Positions 36,417 through 46,316 of a DNA stretch of 64,000 nucleotides are shown piece by piece (position 1 is the first letter of the stretch; each line of letters opens with the position of its first letter). The position numbers and the translations under genes are program-made. Source of the DNA: Brevibacterium sp. XM4083 (GTDB lineage Bacteria; Actinomycetota; Actinomycetes; Actinomycetales; Brevibacteriaceae). The notes beneath the pieces were generated by a model. It made no database searches and was not told the origin of the DNA. It was given only the letters and a program-made list of their open reading frames with translations. The DNA lies in assembly GCF_006489205.2 (NCBI RefSeq), contig NZ_VFYR02000001.1:732563-796562 (forward strand), written 5' to 3'.

Positions 36417-37106
36417 ATGACTGAGCAGATGCGGCGACACGAGACCGATCATGACGTGCCGTGGTCCCTGCCCATCGTCGTCCGCAAGTCGAAGACGGCG
36501 CTCGCCCGCCATATCGACGTCCTCGAGGCGACTGCGCGCGCCGTCGTCACGTTCCTCGATGACCCCCGCACACAGCCGGAGGGGGAGTGGTTCGACGCCG
36601 TCGAGTACTGGCGCGACGGGGCGATCCGCAAGGTGGTGCGGCGCGGTGACGGCAAGAAGCTCGAGGACGCGCGTGCCCTCGGCAGCGTCGGCGTGAGCTT
36701 CGGAGGCACGGAGGAGTTCGCCCCGGCCGAGGCCTACGTCTTCCCGCCCGGTCCGGTCTCTCCGCTGCCGCGTGAGCTGTCGAAGCTGCAGGTGGGGGAC
36801 ACGGAGTTCCCCGCTGATGGGGAGACGTCGATTCCCGCCGCCGAGGCGGTCGTCACCATCGAACTCTCACCGCTGGTCACGCTGACGACGGGCAAGGCGG
36901 CGGCGCAGGTCGCCCACGGCGCTCAGCTCGCGTTCGAGCAGATGCCCGCCGAGGTGCGCGATCGTTGGCGCGAATCGGGCTTCAGTCTGCGGGTGGTCAC
37001 GCCGTCGAAAGCCGAGTGGGCTGTCGCAGAGCGTCCGATCAGCGTCATCGACGCCGGTTTCACCGAGGTCGACGGACCGACGGAGACCGTGCGCGCGCAC
37101 TGGTGA
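36417..37106 (+). CDS. Pth2-type peptidyl-tRNA hydrolase family protein
   Basis: A 229-residue protein whose C-terminal half matches the Pth2 fold: LTTGKAAAQVAHGAQLAFE near residue 160 is the conserved GKxxAQxxHA-type motif, and RVVTPSKAEWA follows. The N-terminal 100 residues are a polar extension not part of classic 115-residue Pth2. The family frees tRNA from stalled peptidyl-tRNA; actinobacteria carry this longer form next to the standard Pth, so the substrate of this version is less sure. The start at ATG 36417 follows GGAGG; an upstream frame on the same strand is an antisense shadow of the esterase. Confidence 0.8.
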   Translation: MTEQMRRHETDHDVPWSLPIVVRKSKTALARHIDVLEATARAVVTFLDDPRTQPEGEWFDAVEYWRDGAIRKVVRRGDGKKLEDARALGSVGVSFGGTEEFAPAEAYVFPPGPVSPLPRELSKLQVGDTEFPADGETSIPAAEAVVTIELSPLVTLTTGKAAAQVAHGAQLAFEQMPAEVRDRWRESGFSLRVVTPSKAEWAVAERPISVIDAGFTEVDGPTETVRAHW

Positions 37107-37110
37107 CGGT

Positions 37111-37293
37111 TCAGCTGCTCTCGGTCAGCTCGTCTTCTTCGCCCTCTTCGAGGGGTCGCGTCTTCGTCCCGTTGCCGAACTCATCGAGGATGATGCGACG
37201 CTTGACCATCTCACCGGTCTCCTCGTCGCGCACTTCGATGATGTCGCCGGGATGGGTCTGCGGCTGGTAGTGATCCTCGTTGACTCCGCTCAT
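37111..37293 (-). CDS. Small acidic protein of unknown function (60 aa)
   Basis: I do not recognise a family. The 60-residue product is hydrophilic and acidic, ending EEGEEDELTESS, with GDIIEVRDEETGEMVKRRIIL in the middle, which could form a short beta hairpin. ATG 37293 has GGAGG at good distance, which supports translation. It ends 4 bp from the stop of the convergent Pth2 gene. Confidence 0.65.
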   Translation of the reverse strand: MSGVNEDHYQPQTHPGDIIEVRDEETGEMVKRRIILDEFGNGTKTRPLEEGEEDELTESS

Positions 37294-37413
37294 GGCACTG
37301 CCTCCTCTGGTTACTCTGACCGTACCCCCGTGTGACGCGAGTCTCAAGGATCATTCGCCGAGGTGGTCGACCCGTGTGCCGGTTGGTCACCGGTGGTTCA
37401 GGGCAGAGGGGAA

Positions 37414-37449
37414 GGGGTGGGTCCGACGCGGGAGCATCGGACCCACCCC
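37414..37449 (-). terminator. Terminator of the LPXTG surface-protein gene
   Basis: A 13-bp perfect stem GGGGTGGGTCCGA/TCGGACCCACCCC with a 10-base loop lies 18 bp after the stop of the minus-strand gene. Confidence 0.75.
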
Positions 37450-37467
37450 TGACCGTTCGTGAGGTGA

Positions 37468-40400
37468 TCAGTGCCGGCCGCGGAACATCCTGTCCCGCCG
37501 CGAGGCGAGGGTGACTGCGGCACCGCCGAGGACGAGCAGAGCTGCGACGGTGATGATCGCCGCCAAGCCGTCAGCACCCGTCCGCGGCAGGTCTCCGCCT
37601 CCGGAGGCCGTCGAGCTCGCGCCCGATGAACCACCCGTGCCGGCCGAGGCGTCTGCGCTGCTGGAGGACCCGCCGCCGGCGGAGCTGCTCGTCGAGGATC
37701 CTCCGGAACTGGATGTTCCGTCGGCACCTTCGGCTGCGGCCGATCCGCCGGCGTTCGCGGAGGCCGCTGAATCGGCGGTGCTGGTCGACGTTGCCTGTGC
37801 CGCATCGGCCGCTGCTCCGCCATCCGAATCGGATGACCCCTTCGGGTCCCCGTCGGAGGCCGCCGCTGCCGAGGCTTCGGAACCCGAGTCCGCGGTGGCT
37901 GTCGCCGAGGCGGCGGCTGCAGGATCGGCGTCGGCGGCTGCCGTGGCAGCGGCGTTGGCGTCGTCCTCATTGTCGGCCTCGGCCGCAGCCTGTGAGGCGG
38001 CTTCGGATGACGCATTCGGATCCGAGGTGGCGTCGGCCGAGGCCTCGGATGACGCATCCTCGGTGGCTGCCGACTCTGCGGCTGCTTCGGCGTTCTCGTT
38101 CGCTGCTGCCGAGGCCGTGGTGGTCGCGTCCTCCTCGGCGGCGGTTTCGGCTGCTGCCTGAGCGGCGGGATTGCCGTCGTCGTCGGCACTCGCCGAGGCC
38201 GACGCCGTGGCCGCGGCATTGACGTTGGCGTCCGCGTCGGGGTTAGCCGCTGCGTCCGGATCCGTTGACTGGTCAGCAGATCCTTCGGGGTCGGCTGACG
38301 CATCGGGGTCTGTTGCAGCATCCGGATCCGCCGCCGCATCGGGGTCGGTCGACTGGTCGGCGGCGCCGTCCGGGTCGGTCGACGCGTCGGCCGTGGCCGC
38401 GGCTTCGACACTGGCCTCGGAGGACGAGTCGGCCGTCGAGGCCGCTTGAGCCGCGGACGAGGCGTCGGCGTTGGCCGCTGCTGACTGATCGGCATTCGTA
38501 TCGTCGGTGGTGTCAGCAGTGGCGGCGGCCTGAGCGGATTCGTTCGCCGCGGCATTCGGGTCCGCCGACGCATCAGCTGTGGTGTCCGAGGTGGCCTCTT
38601 CGGTGGCGGCGGATTCCGCGGCTGCTTCGGCATTGGCGTCGGCTGCTGCCGAGGCCGTGGTGTCAGCGTTCTCGTCGGCTGCTGCCTGTGCGGCGACCTG
38701 GGCGGCAGGGTTCCCGTCGTCGTCAGCGTTGGCTGAGGCCGAGGCGGAAGCGGCGGCGTTGACGTTGGCAGCCGCGTCCGGATCAGTGGACGAGTCGGGA
38801 TCAGCAGCTGCGTCAGGGTCGGTCGATGCGTCAGGGTCCGTTGACTGGTCAGCAGATCCTTCGGGATCGGCTGACGCGTCGGGGTCAGCCGCGGCGTCGG
38901 GGTCAGTCGAGGCGTCGGCAGTGGCCGCGGTGTCAGGGTCCGCCGCAGCGTCGGGATCAGTCGATGCGTCGGCAGTGGCCGAGGTGTCGGGGTCCGCAGA
39001 CGCATCCGGATCGGTAGAGGCGTCCGGGTCCGTCGACGTGTCCGGATCAGCAGCTGCGTCGGGATCCGTTCCCGCGTCGGGGTCGGTTGACTGGTCGGCA
39101 GATCCTTCAGGGTCCGCAGACGCATCGGGGTCAGTGGCCGCATCGGGGTCGGTCGACGCGTCGGCGGTGGCAGTGGCTTCGACACTGGCCTCGGAGGACG
39201 AGTCGGCCGTTGAGGCTGCTTGAGCCGCGGACGAGGCGTCGGCGTTGGCGGCTGCTGACTGATCGGCGTTCGTGTCGTCGGTGGTGTCAGCGGTGGCGGC
39301 GGCCTGGGCGGATTCGTTCGCGGCGGCGTTCGGGTCCGCCGAGGCATCGGCTGTGGTGTCCGATGTGGCCTCTTCGGTGGCGGCGGATTCCGCTGCGGCT
39401 TCGGCGTTGGCGTCGGCTGCTGCCGAGGCGGTGGTGGTTGCGTCCTCGTCGGCGGCTGCCTGTGCGGCGACCTGGGCGGCGGGGTTGCCGTCGTCGTCAG
39501 CGTTGGCTGAGGCCGAGGCGGAAGCGGCGGCGTTGACGTTGGCGGACGAGTCCGCGCCAACAGCCGCATCGGGATCAGCGGCCGCGTCGGGGTCGGCAGC
39601 CGCCTCTGGGTCCGCCGCGGCGTCGGGATCGGTCGACTGGTCGGCAGTGCCGTCTGGATCGGTGGAGGCATCCGGGTCTGTCGACGAGTCCGGATCAGCA
39701 GTCGCGTCGGGGTCCGCTGCGGCGTCAGGGTCGGCAGCCGCGTCGGGGTCGGTTGCCGCATCCGGGTCCGCCGCAGCGTCCGGGTCGGTCGATGCGTCGG
39801 CTGCAGCCGCGGTGTCGGGGTCCGCAGATGCATCCGGATCAGTCGACGCATCGGCGGTGGCCGCGGCTTCGGCGGAGGCCTCGGAGGACGAGTCGGCCGT
39901 CGACGCCGCTTGGGCCGCGGCCGCCGGATCGGCGTCGGCCGCTGTGGATGCTCCGGCGTTCGTGTCGTCGGTGCTGTCGGCCTGTGCAGCCGCCTGCGAG
40001 GCTGCCGTCGAGGACGCGCTGGTGTCCGTCGTCGAATCCGTCGATGCCTGGGACGAGGCATCCTCGGTCGCCGCGGATTCCGCGGCTGCCACGGCATCCG
40101 GATCCGCTGCTGCCGAGGCCGTCGTGGTCGCGTCGTCGTTGGCTGCCGCCTCCGATGCGGCCTCGGCGGCCGGGTTGCCGTCGTCGTCAGCGGTCGCCGA
40201 GGCTGATGCCGAGGCGGCTGCATTCGTGTTCGCGTCGGGGTCGGCCTCATCCTGCGCACTCGTCCTCACCGACGACGAGGCGAGGTTGACGTCGACGGCA
40301 TCGACGCCGGGCAGAACCTCAAGGCTCACGGCGCTGACGGTGAACATGTCCGTCGGTGCGGCGGCCGCGGCGAATGCCCGAGTCGCGTCCTCCCGCTGCG

Positions 40401-41886
40401 GCACGGGAGTTTCGACCTGCTCGTTGATCGTGACACCGACGACCTGGTTGAGCGCCTCGAAGACGGGGTCGAGAGTCGTGAGCAGCGGGTCGATGATCCC
40501 CTGCACCGAGCTCGACACCTCGTCGGCGGTCGCGGTGATGATGTTCCCGATGATCGGCTTGGTGATCCCGAGGACAGCATCGATGACCGGCGTCGTGATG
40601 ACGTTGAGGATCGCTCCGGCGTCGATCGTCGTGCCGAGCACGGAGATCCGCAGATCGGTGGTGACAGTCGGACGGCTGGTATCCGTGCCCGCCAACTGAC
40701 CGAGTGTCGCATCGACGGTCACCCCGCCGGTGATCGTCTGCCCGAGCAGAGAGATGCTGGCCGGCAGTTCGATGATGAGATGGACGTTGTCGAGAGCCTC
40801 GGTGAGGGTGTCGTTGACGCGTCCGGAGAGTGCGCCGAGCGCATCGGCCACGGCATCGGTGATCGTTGACATCGTCGCCGAGGTGAGCACCTCGGTGTTC
40901 GGTGCCAGGTCATTGAGGTCCTCGCCGTTGCCGCCTTCGACGATCTTCGCGAGATCGACCTCGATATCCCCGCTGCCGATGTCGATCGAGACGATGCCCG
41001 ACCTGTCCTCGAGCTTCTCTCGGATGACGTTCTCGACGACGCTGTTGAGGGCGTCGCGGGTCTCTGCACTGACCTTCGTGTCCGCTCCGCCGACACTGAC
41101 CCGGCCGAGCAGCACATTCGCATCGATTCCGATCGACGCGAGTTCGGATACGAGTCCTTCGTCGCCGACGGCGTCGTCGAGTGCCTGTCCGGTCGTGTCG
41201 ACCGCGACCTCGAGGTCGTCGGAGAGCCGGCTGACGGCAGGACTCGAGATCGTGAGCTTCCCGTCGGCGACGACATAGTCCGAGGTCACCGATTCCGCGT
41301 CCGCCTCGGCCCGCGAGGCCAGCGCCCCGAGCTCGAGGCTGAGCTCGTCGACGACCTCGTCGGTGATGTCGCTGATGCCGAGCTGCTTGAGCAGCGGGGT
41401 GAGGCTGACCGTGGCGTTGCCGTAGGCCCCGGGATTGTCGGGATCGACGTTGATCGCTCCGTCCTGTCCGACCGCGCCGGCACTCGCGACGGCGCTGTCG
41501 GAGGAGGGTGCGTGACCGAAGGCGTTGAGCGCCCCGACCTCGCCGAGGTGGAGGAGACCGTTTCCGTCCTCACCGCTGATGAGGGGGAGTGAGACGTTGG
41601 GCAGCTGAATGCTCAGGGCCTGGAGAGCCGCGACGTCGAGCGGAGTGTGGTCGGCCTCGGGACTCGACGGATAGGTGCTGCGGGCGGAGGAGACGTCGAG
41701 GAGATCCGCAGTGATGAGGTCCGTGTCGATGACCTGCCCGTGTGCCTCGGCGAGTTCGTCGGGATCGATCGGCACTGCCGTGCCCGGGGAGGTGATGAGC
41801 ACGGTCAGCCCGACGGCTGTCGCCGCGGCGACGACGCCGATCGCGGCACGGTATCGGGAACGCACCCGGTTGCGGAATGTCTTCAT
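37468..41886 (-). CDS. LPXTG-anchored surface protein with choice-of-anchor G domain and acidic repeats
   Basis: A 1472-residue wall-anchored protein. Start ATG 41886 (GGGGG upstream; in-frame ATG 41910 possible) gives a basic N-terminus and a hydrophobic signal segment (AAIGVVAAATAVGLTVLIT). Residues about 35-540 match the choice-of-anchor G style: SSARSTYPSSPEADHTPLD, GHAPSSDSAVASAGAVGQ, NPGAYGNATVSLTPLL. Residues about 553-1390 are four modules, each an Ala-rich cassette opening with NxNAAASASAS/ADDDGNPAA; the first three continue into a DPDA tract. The end has LPRTG (37590-37576), a hydrophobic helix and RRDRMFRGRH, so sortase would anchor it to peptidoglycan. No sortase gene is in the window. 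It is probably an acidic stalk or adhesin. Confidence 0.88.
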   Translation of the reverse strand: MKTFRNRVRSRYRAAIGVVAAATAVGLTVLITSPGTAVPIDPDELAEAHGQVIDTDLITADLLDVSSARSTYPSSPEADHTPLDVAALQALSIQLPNVSLPLISGEDGNGLLHLGEVGALNAFGHAPSSDSAVASAGAVGQDGAINVDPDNPGAYGNATVSLTPLLKQLGISDITDEVVDELSLELGALASRAEADAESVTSDYVVADGKLTISSPAVSRLSDDLEVAVDTTGQALDDAVGDEGLVSELASIGIDANVLLGRVSVGGADTKVSAETRDALNSVVENVIREKLEDRSGIVSIDIGSGDIEVDLAKIVEGGNGEDLNDLAPNTEVLTSATMSTITDAVADALGALSGRVNDTLTEALDNVHLIIELPASISLLGQTITGGVTVDATLGQLAGTDTSRPTVTTDLRISVLGTTIDAGAILNVITTPVIDAVLGITKPIIGNIITATADEVSSSVQGIIDPLLTTLDPVFEALNQVVGVTINEQVETPVPQREDATRAFAAAAAPTDMFTVSAVSLEVLPGVDAVDVNLASSSVRTSAQDEADPDANTNAAASASASATADDDGNPAAEAASEAAANDDATTTASAAADPDAVAAAESAATEDASSQASTDSTTDTSASSTAASQAAAQADSTDDTNAGASTAADADPAAAAQAASTADSSSEASAEAAATADASTDPDASADPDTAAAADASTDPDAAADPDAATDPDAAADPDAAADPDATADPDSSTDPDASTDPDGTADQSTDPDAAADPEAAADPDAAADPDAAVGADSSANVNAAASASASANADDDGNPAAQVAAQAAADEDATTTASAAADANAEAAAESAATEEATSDTTADASADPNAAANESAQAAATADTTDDTNADQSAAANADASSAAQAASTADSSSEASVEATATADASTDPDAATDPDASADPEGSADQSTDPDAGTDPDAAADPDTSTDPDASTDPDASADPDTSATADASTDPDAAADPDTAATADASTDPDAAADPDASADPEGSADQSTDPDASTDPDAAADPDSSTDPDAAANVNAAASASASANADDDGNPAAQVAAQAAADENADTTASAAADANAEAAAESAATEEATSDTTADASADPNAAANESAQAAATADTTDDTNADQSAAANADASSAAQAASTADSSSEASVEAAATADASTDPDGAADQSTDPDAAADPDAATDPDASADPEGSADQSTDPDAAANPDADANVNAAATASASASADDDGNPAAQAAAETAAEEDATTTASAAANENAEAAAESAATEDASSEASADATSDPNASSEAASQAAAEADNEDDANAAATAAADADPAAAASATATADSGSEASAAAASDGDPKGSSDSDGGAAADAAQATSTSTADSAASANAGGSAAAEGADGTSSSGGSSTSSSAGGGSSSSADASAGTGGSSGASSTASGGGDLPRTGADGLAAIITVAALLVLGGAAVTLASRRDRMFRGRH
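37780..38226 (-). repeat. Surface-protein module D (most diverged)
   Basis: Opens with NVNAAATASASAS and DDDGNPAA like the other modules, but lacks a long DPDA tract and runs into a Ser/Gly-rich wall-spanning segment. The lower end is approximate. Confidence 0.7.
38227..38766 (-). repeat. Surface-protein module C (540 bp)
   Basis: An Ala-rich cassette of about 110 residues followed by a shorter DPDA tract. It is nearly identical to module B in DNA over the cassette, with scattered mostly silent changes; the last roughly 50 bases on the plus-strand side are identical. Confidence 0.8.
38767..39540 (-). repeat. Surface-protein module B (774 bp, longest)
   Basis: The Ala-rich cassette is followed by the longest run of STDPDA/AADPDA hexads (18-bp period), with ADQSTDPD inserts. 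The difference in tract length from modules A and C is a multiple of three, as expected from in-frame recombination or slippage. Confidence 0.8.
39541..40230 (-). repeat. Surface-protein module A (690 bp)
   Basis: The first module after the folded N-terminal domain, opening NTNAAASASASATADDDG and ending in a DPDA tract (about 39850-39541). Confidence 0.8.
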
Positions 41887-42432
41887 AGCCCCCACTTCGG
41901 CAGTGATCATCTCTGATGCTGAACAGGCCCTGAGTGCTCGACGGCAATCGGCTGGCAGTTCATCACCGAGATTACGGAAACACTAAACAGTCATCATCAC
42001 GTCATAAATAAAGTTATGACTCCGTTATAAATACTCATCGGTAGATAGTGCAGGCGGTCTACGCCTGTGATCCGATGATTGATCGAGCGCTCGTGACAGA
42101 ATGATTTACTCCGTAAAGAAGCCGACTTGCGCTGGAGGCGAGGCTGGTCGGTCCACTGTTTGCGCTGGTCAAGTGATCTATTCTGAGCAGGATCAGATGC
42201 TGGCTCGATGGCGAAGGTATACGAATTGCCGATTTCGCATATTCTCGTGAATGACCCGATGGCATCGGACTCACATAGAACTTCAGGTGTTATTCAATGA
42301 GATGCCGGGAATATGTCAGTCGTCGTGCCTTCGCGTTACCGGAAACGGTGAACTAGAGTCCGCACCAGGCCACTGGACGAGACGGCCTCTCACACGACAG
42401 GACCATCGGTCCCCACCGCGAAGGAGCGAAAG
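41887..42432. other. AT-rich gap between the surface protein and lhgO
   Basis: No supported gene. One 60-base sample (42001-42060) is 38% G+C, far below the flanks. It holds the inverted repeat at 42001-42020, a direct repeat TTGCGCTGG at 42127-42135 and 42160-42168, and a -10-like TAGAGT (42354-42359) that may serve lhgO. Confidence 0.6.
42001..42020 (-). promoter_or_regulatory. Inverted repeat upstream of the surface-protein gene
   Basis: GTCATAA and TTATGAC are perfect 7-bp arms around six bases, about 115 bp before the surface-protein start and amid -10-like AT-rich sequence. It is a candidate operator. Confidence 0.4.
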
Positions 42433-43647
42433 ATGAGTGAGGTCAGGCGTGTCGCCGTCATCGGGGCCGGCATCATCGGAGCGGCGGTCGCCCGCGAACT
42501 CCTCCTGCGAGATGAGTCCGCCGACGTCACCCTCTATGAGAAGGAGGACGGGCCGGCAATGCACCAGACCGGACACAACTCCGGTGTCGTCCATGCCGGT
42601 CTCTACTACGAGCCGGGAAGCCTCAAGGCGCGTCTGTGCCGCCGCGGGGTCGAGCTCATCCGTGATTTCGCCGCCGAGCACGGGGTCGCCGTCGACGAGT
42701 GCGGAAAGGTCGTCGTCGCCACCGACGACATCGAGGTCGGTCGGCTGCGCGCCATCCACGAGCGGGCTCTCGCCAACGGGGTCCCCGATGTCGCGATGCT
42801 CGATCGTGATGGTCTCGCCGAGGTCGAACCGCAGGCCGTCGGGGTGGCCGCGCTCCATTCCCCACACACGGCGATCATCGACTACCCGGGCCTGACCGAT
42901 GCACTCGTCGTCGACTTCCGCCGTCGCGGCGGTCGCGTGCGCTTCTCGACCCCGGTGTCCCGCGTCGAGCGCCGAGGCGGACGGGCCGGAGAGCGCGCGA
43001 TCGTCCACTCGGACAAGGATGCGCTCGAATTCGACGCCGTCATCGCCTGCGCCGGACTCCAGTCCGATCGCCTCGCCGCCCGTTCGGGAGAGAGCGCGCG
43101 GCCGTCTGTGGTGCCGTTCTTCGGGCAGTACTTCATCCTCGATCCCGCGTTCGACTCGGTCGTCAACGGACTCATCTACCCCGTGCCCGACCCGAAGTAC
43201 CCCTTCCTCGGCGTTCACGTCACGCGGCGCATCGACGGTGGGGTGATGATCGGCCCCAACGCGTTCCTCTCGTTCTCCCGGGAGGGATACTCAGGACTCG
43301 GGCTCAGCGTGCGCGATGCGCTCTCGATCGCCGCCGATGCCGGATTCTGGAGATTCGCCGCGGGGAATCTGCCCACCGCGGTCCGGGAGATCGGCGGGGT
43401 GCTCTCGACTGAGCGCTTCGTCGCCGAGGCGGCCCGTTACGTGCCGCAGCTGGCCGGGGCGACCGGGCATCGCGCCACCCGCGGCATCCGCGCCCAGGCG
43501 ATGAACCGAGACGGCTCGCTCGTCGACGATTTCGTCATCGATCGCGCCGGACCGGTGATGTTCGTCCGCAACGCTCCCTCGCCCGGTGCCACCTCAGCGC
43601 TGGCCATCGCCGAGCACCTCGTCGACCGAGCCGTCGCCGACTCCTGA
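42433..43647 (+). CDS. lhgO: L-2-hydroxyglutarate oxidase
   Basis: A 404-residue FAD enzyme of the DAO superfamily. Seen: VAVIGAGIIGAAVAREL (FAD-binding), the family segment MHQTGHNSGVVHAGLYY, and YEPGSLKARLCRRG, all typical of LhgO/L2HGDH. It oxidises L-2-hydroxyglutarate to 2-oxoglutarate, passing electrons to oxygen or quinones. There is no signal sequence; it may attach to the inner membrane face. AAGGAG precedes ATG 42433. It is monocistronic, with a possible promoter at 42354, and lies 119 bp before galE. Confidence 0.92.
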   Translation: MSEVRRVAVIGAGIIGAAVARELLLRDESADVTLYEKEDGPAMHQTGHNSGVVHAGLYYEPGSLKARLCRRGVELIRDFAAEHGVAVDECGKVVVATDDIEVGRLRAIHERALANGVPDVAMLDRDGLAEVEPQAVGVAALHSPHTAIIDYPGLTDALVVDFRRRGGRVRFSTPVSRVERRGGRAGERAIVHSDKDALEFDAVIACAGLQSDRLAARSGESARPSVVPFFGQYFILDPAFDSVVNGLIYPVPDPKYPFLGVHVTRRIDGGVMIGPNAFLSFSREGYSGLGLSVRDALSIAADAGFWRFAAGNLPTAVREIGGVLSTERFVAEAARYVPQLAGATGHRATRGIRAQAMNRDGSLVDDFVIDRAGPVMFVRNAPSPGATSALAIAEHLVDRAVADS

Positions 43648-43704
43648 GCGATACGCATCCTCCCTGGTCAGGTACGCACTTCGTGTCCCGGCGGTGCCCT
43701 CGAC

Positions 43705-43710
43705 TAAGCT
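43705..43710 (+). promoter_or_regulatory. Putative -10 (TAAGCT) of galE
   Basis: TAAGCT in the CGACTAAG context, also seen before the gene at 12786, lies 56 bp before ATG 43767. Confidence 0.3.
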
Positions 43711-43766
43711 TGATCCGGCATCGCCGCGAGATCGAGACCGCGGTGAGGGACGAATGAGGGAGTTTC

Positions 43767-44759
<993 letters not shown>

Positions 44760-44772
44760 CCCGCACCTGATC

Positions 44773-44796
44773 CCAGCGCCGGGCCGCCGGCGCTGG
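44773..44796 (+). terminator. Terminator of galE
   Basis: A perfect 10-bp stem CCAGCGCCGG/CCGGCGCTGG with loop GCCG is followed by TTCTT, 14 bp after the galE stop. Confidence 0.8.
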
Positions 44797-44835
44797 TTCT
44801 TCGTGCCGTCGTGACCTGATCAAGGAGACCCCGTC

Positions 44836-46191
44836 GTGGATCCCACCCCCTTCAGCCCCTACGCCCTGCTCATCGATTCGGGCCTCATCGGCGCGCTGCT
44901 CGTCGTCGGCACCATCCTGCGCGCCCGGATCCGCGTCCTGCAGACGATGATGGTCCCCGCCGGAGTCATCGCTGGCTTCCTCGGACTGCTCATGGGCCCC
45001 AACGGCCTGGGCTGGCTGCCGTTCTCCGACCAGCTGGGCACGTACTCCTCGCTGCTCATCGTCGTCGTCTTCGCGTGCCTGTCGCTGACGAGCGACTTCA
45101 ACATCTTCAAGATCGGCCGTTCCGTCGCCGGATTCGCCAGCTACGGCGTCCTCATCTATGCGACCCAGACGGCGCTCGGCATGGGACTCGTCCTCGTCCT
45201 CCTCGGCCCCCTCCTCGGCGCTCCCGACTCCGTCGGGCTCCTCCTCTTCGCCGGGTGGGCCGGCGGCTTCGGCTCGGCTGCCGCGATCGGCACGGTCTTC
45301 ACCGAGGCCGGTGACCCGGCGGTGCAGTCGCTGGCCTTCACCGCCGCGACCGTCGGCATGCTCACCGGCATCGTCGGCGGCATCATCCAGGCGAAGATCG
45401 GTGCGGCGAAGGGCCACGCCAAGGAGTTCGTGGGACTGAGCGAGGTCCCCGCCGAACTGCGCACCGGCGTGCTCGACCACGAGCAGGAGAAGCCGCCCAT
45501 CGGCACGCACATGTTCTCCGGCAGCGCGATCGAATCCCTGACCTTCCAGGCCGGAATCGTCGCCACCGTCTCCGCGGCCGCGTACGGAGTCAACCTCATC
45601 CTCGGCGAGCTCATGCCGTCGGTGACGTTCCCGCTCTTCTCGATCGCGTTCATCGTCGGCCTCATCCTCCGCAGCATCCTCGCGGGCACGAAGACGACGA
45701 AGTTCATCGACAAGGAGACGCAGAACTCGATCTCCGGTCTCGCCACCGACGTCCTCATCGTCTGCGGCATCGCCTCGGTCGTCCCGTCCTTCGTCGCCGA
45801 CCAGTGGCTGTCGCTGCTCATCCTCTTCATCGTCGGACTCGCCCTCTGCCTCTTCCTCGGCCTCTGGGTCGCCCCGCGGGTGATGAGCGACGGCTGGTTC
45901 GAACGCCAGCTCTTCACGTGGGGCTGGGCGACCGGTGCCGTGGCCACGGGCATCGCCCTGCTGCGCATCGTCGATCCGAAGCTCAACTCCCGCACGCTCG
46001 AGGACTTCTCGCTCGCGTACCTGCCGGTCATCCCCGTCGAGGTCGCCGCCGTGACCTTCGCGCCGCTGCTCGTCCTCGGCGGGGCCGCGTGGGCGGTCGT
46101 CGGGATCTGGGGTGCGATCGCCGTCGGCGCGCTCGCGGTGGCGCTCTACATCATGGCCGCCAACCGCCGGGAGCTCGTGCCCGTCGGCTAG
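44836..46191 (+). CDS. Sodium/glutamate symporter (GltS) family transporter
   Basis: A 451-residue polytopic protein with about 10-12 helices. The pattern LLIDSGLIGALLVVGTILR, the re-entrant GWAGGFGSAAAIGTVFTEAG and a late GWATGAVATGIALLR match the GltS family, in which two inverted repeats each carry a re-entrant loop. The family takes up glutamate with sodium, but this protein is about 50 residues longer than the E. coli form, so the substrate is inferred. Start is GTG 44836 after AAGGAG. A 17-bp stem follows the stop. Confidence 0.82.
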   Translation: MDPTPFSPYALLIDSGLIGALLVVGTILRARIRVLQTMMVPAGVIAGFLGLLMGPNGLGWLPFSDQLGTYSSLLIVVVFACLSLTSDFNIFKIGRSVAGFASYGVLIYATQTALGMGLVLVLLGPLLGAPDSVGLLLFAGWAGGFGSAAAIGTVFTEAGDPAVQSLAFTAATVGMLTGIVGGIIQAKIGAAKGHAKEFVGLSEVPAELRTGVLDHEQEKPPIGTHMFSGSAIESLTFQAGIVATVSAAAYGVNLILGELMPSVTFPLFSIAFIVGLILRSILAGTKTTKFIDKETQNSISGLATDVLIVCGIASVVPSFVADQWLSLLILFIVGLALCLFLGLWVAPRVMSDGWFERQLFTWGWATGAVATGIALLRIVDPKLNSRTLEDFSLAYLPVIPVEVAAVTFAPLLVLGGAAWAVVGIWGAIAVGALAVALYIMAANRRELVPVG

Positions 46192-46208
46192 CCGTATCCG
46201 CGCTCACC

Positions 46209-46255
46209 GCCGCGAGGCACTGTCGCAAGGCCACATTCCGACAGTGCCTCGCGGC
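46209..46255 (+). terminator. Hairpin with a perfect 17-bp stem after the GltS gene
   Basis: GCCGCGAGGCACTGTCG pairs perfectly with the sequence at 46239-46255 around a 13-base loop. It begins 18 bp after the stop. The stem is longer than the other terminators in the window and lacks a T-tract. Confidence 0.65.
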
Positions 46256-46316
46256 GTCTGCCCGCGTTGGCATAGGCTCGGACACAGGACGATGCCGTCC
46301 CAGGGGAGGAGCACCA

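Noticed and set aside
37780..40230. CRISPR-like or satellite array
   Set aside because: The repeats are in-frame protein-coding hexads and cassettes of varying length, not direct repeats with unique spacers.
37398..40699. Long open frames on both strands through the repeat region of the surface-protein gene
   Set aside because: They arise because GAC/GCC/TCC-type repeat codons leave all frames open. Their products are Arg/Pro/Thr- or Ala/Ser-only sequences without starts or ribosome sites, while the minus-strand frame used has a signal peptide, a folded head and LPXTG.
42059..42274. A 71-codon minus-strand frame in the AT-rich gap
   Set aside because: No ribosome site, no motif, and a Ser-rich sequence typical of chance frames.
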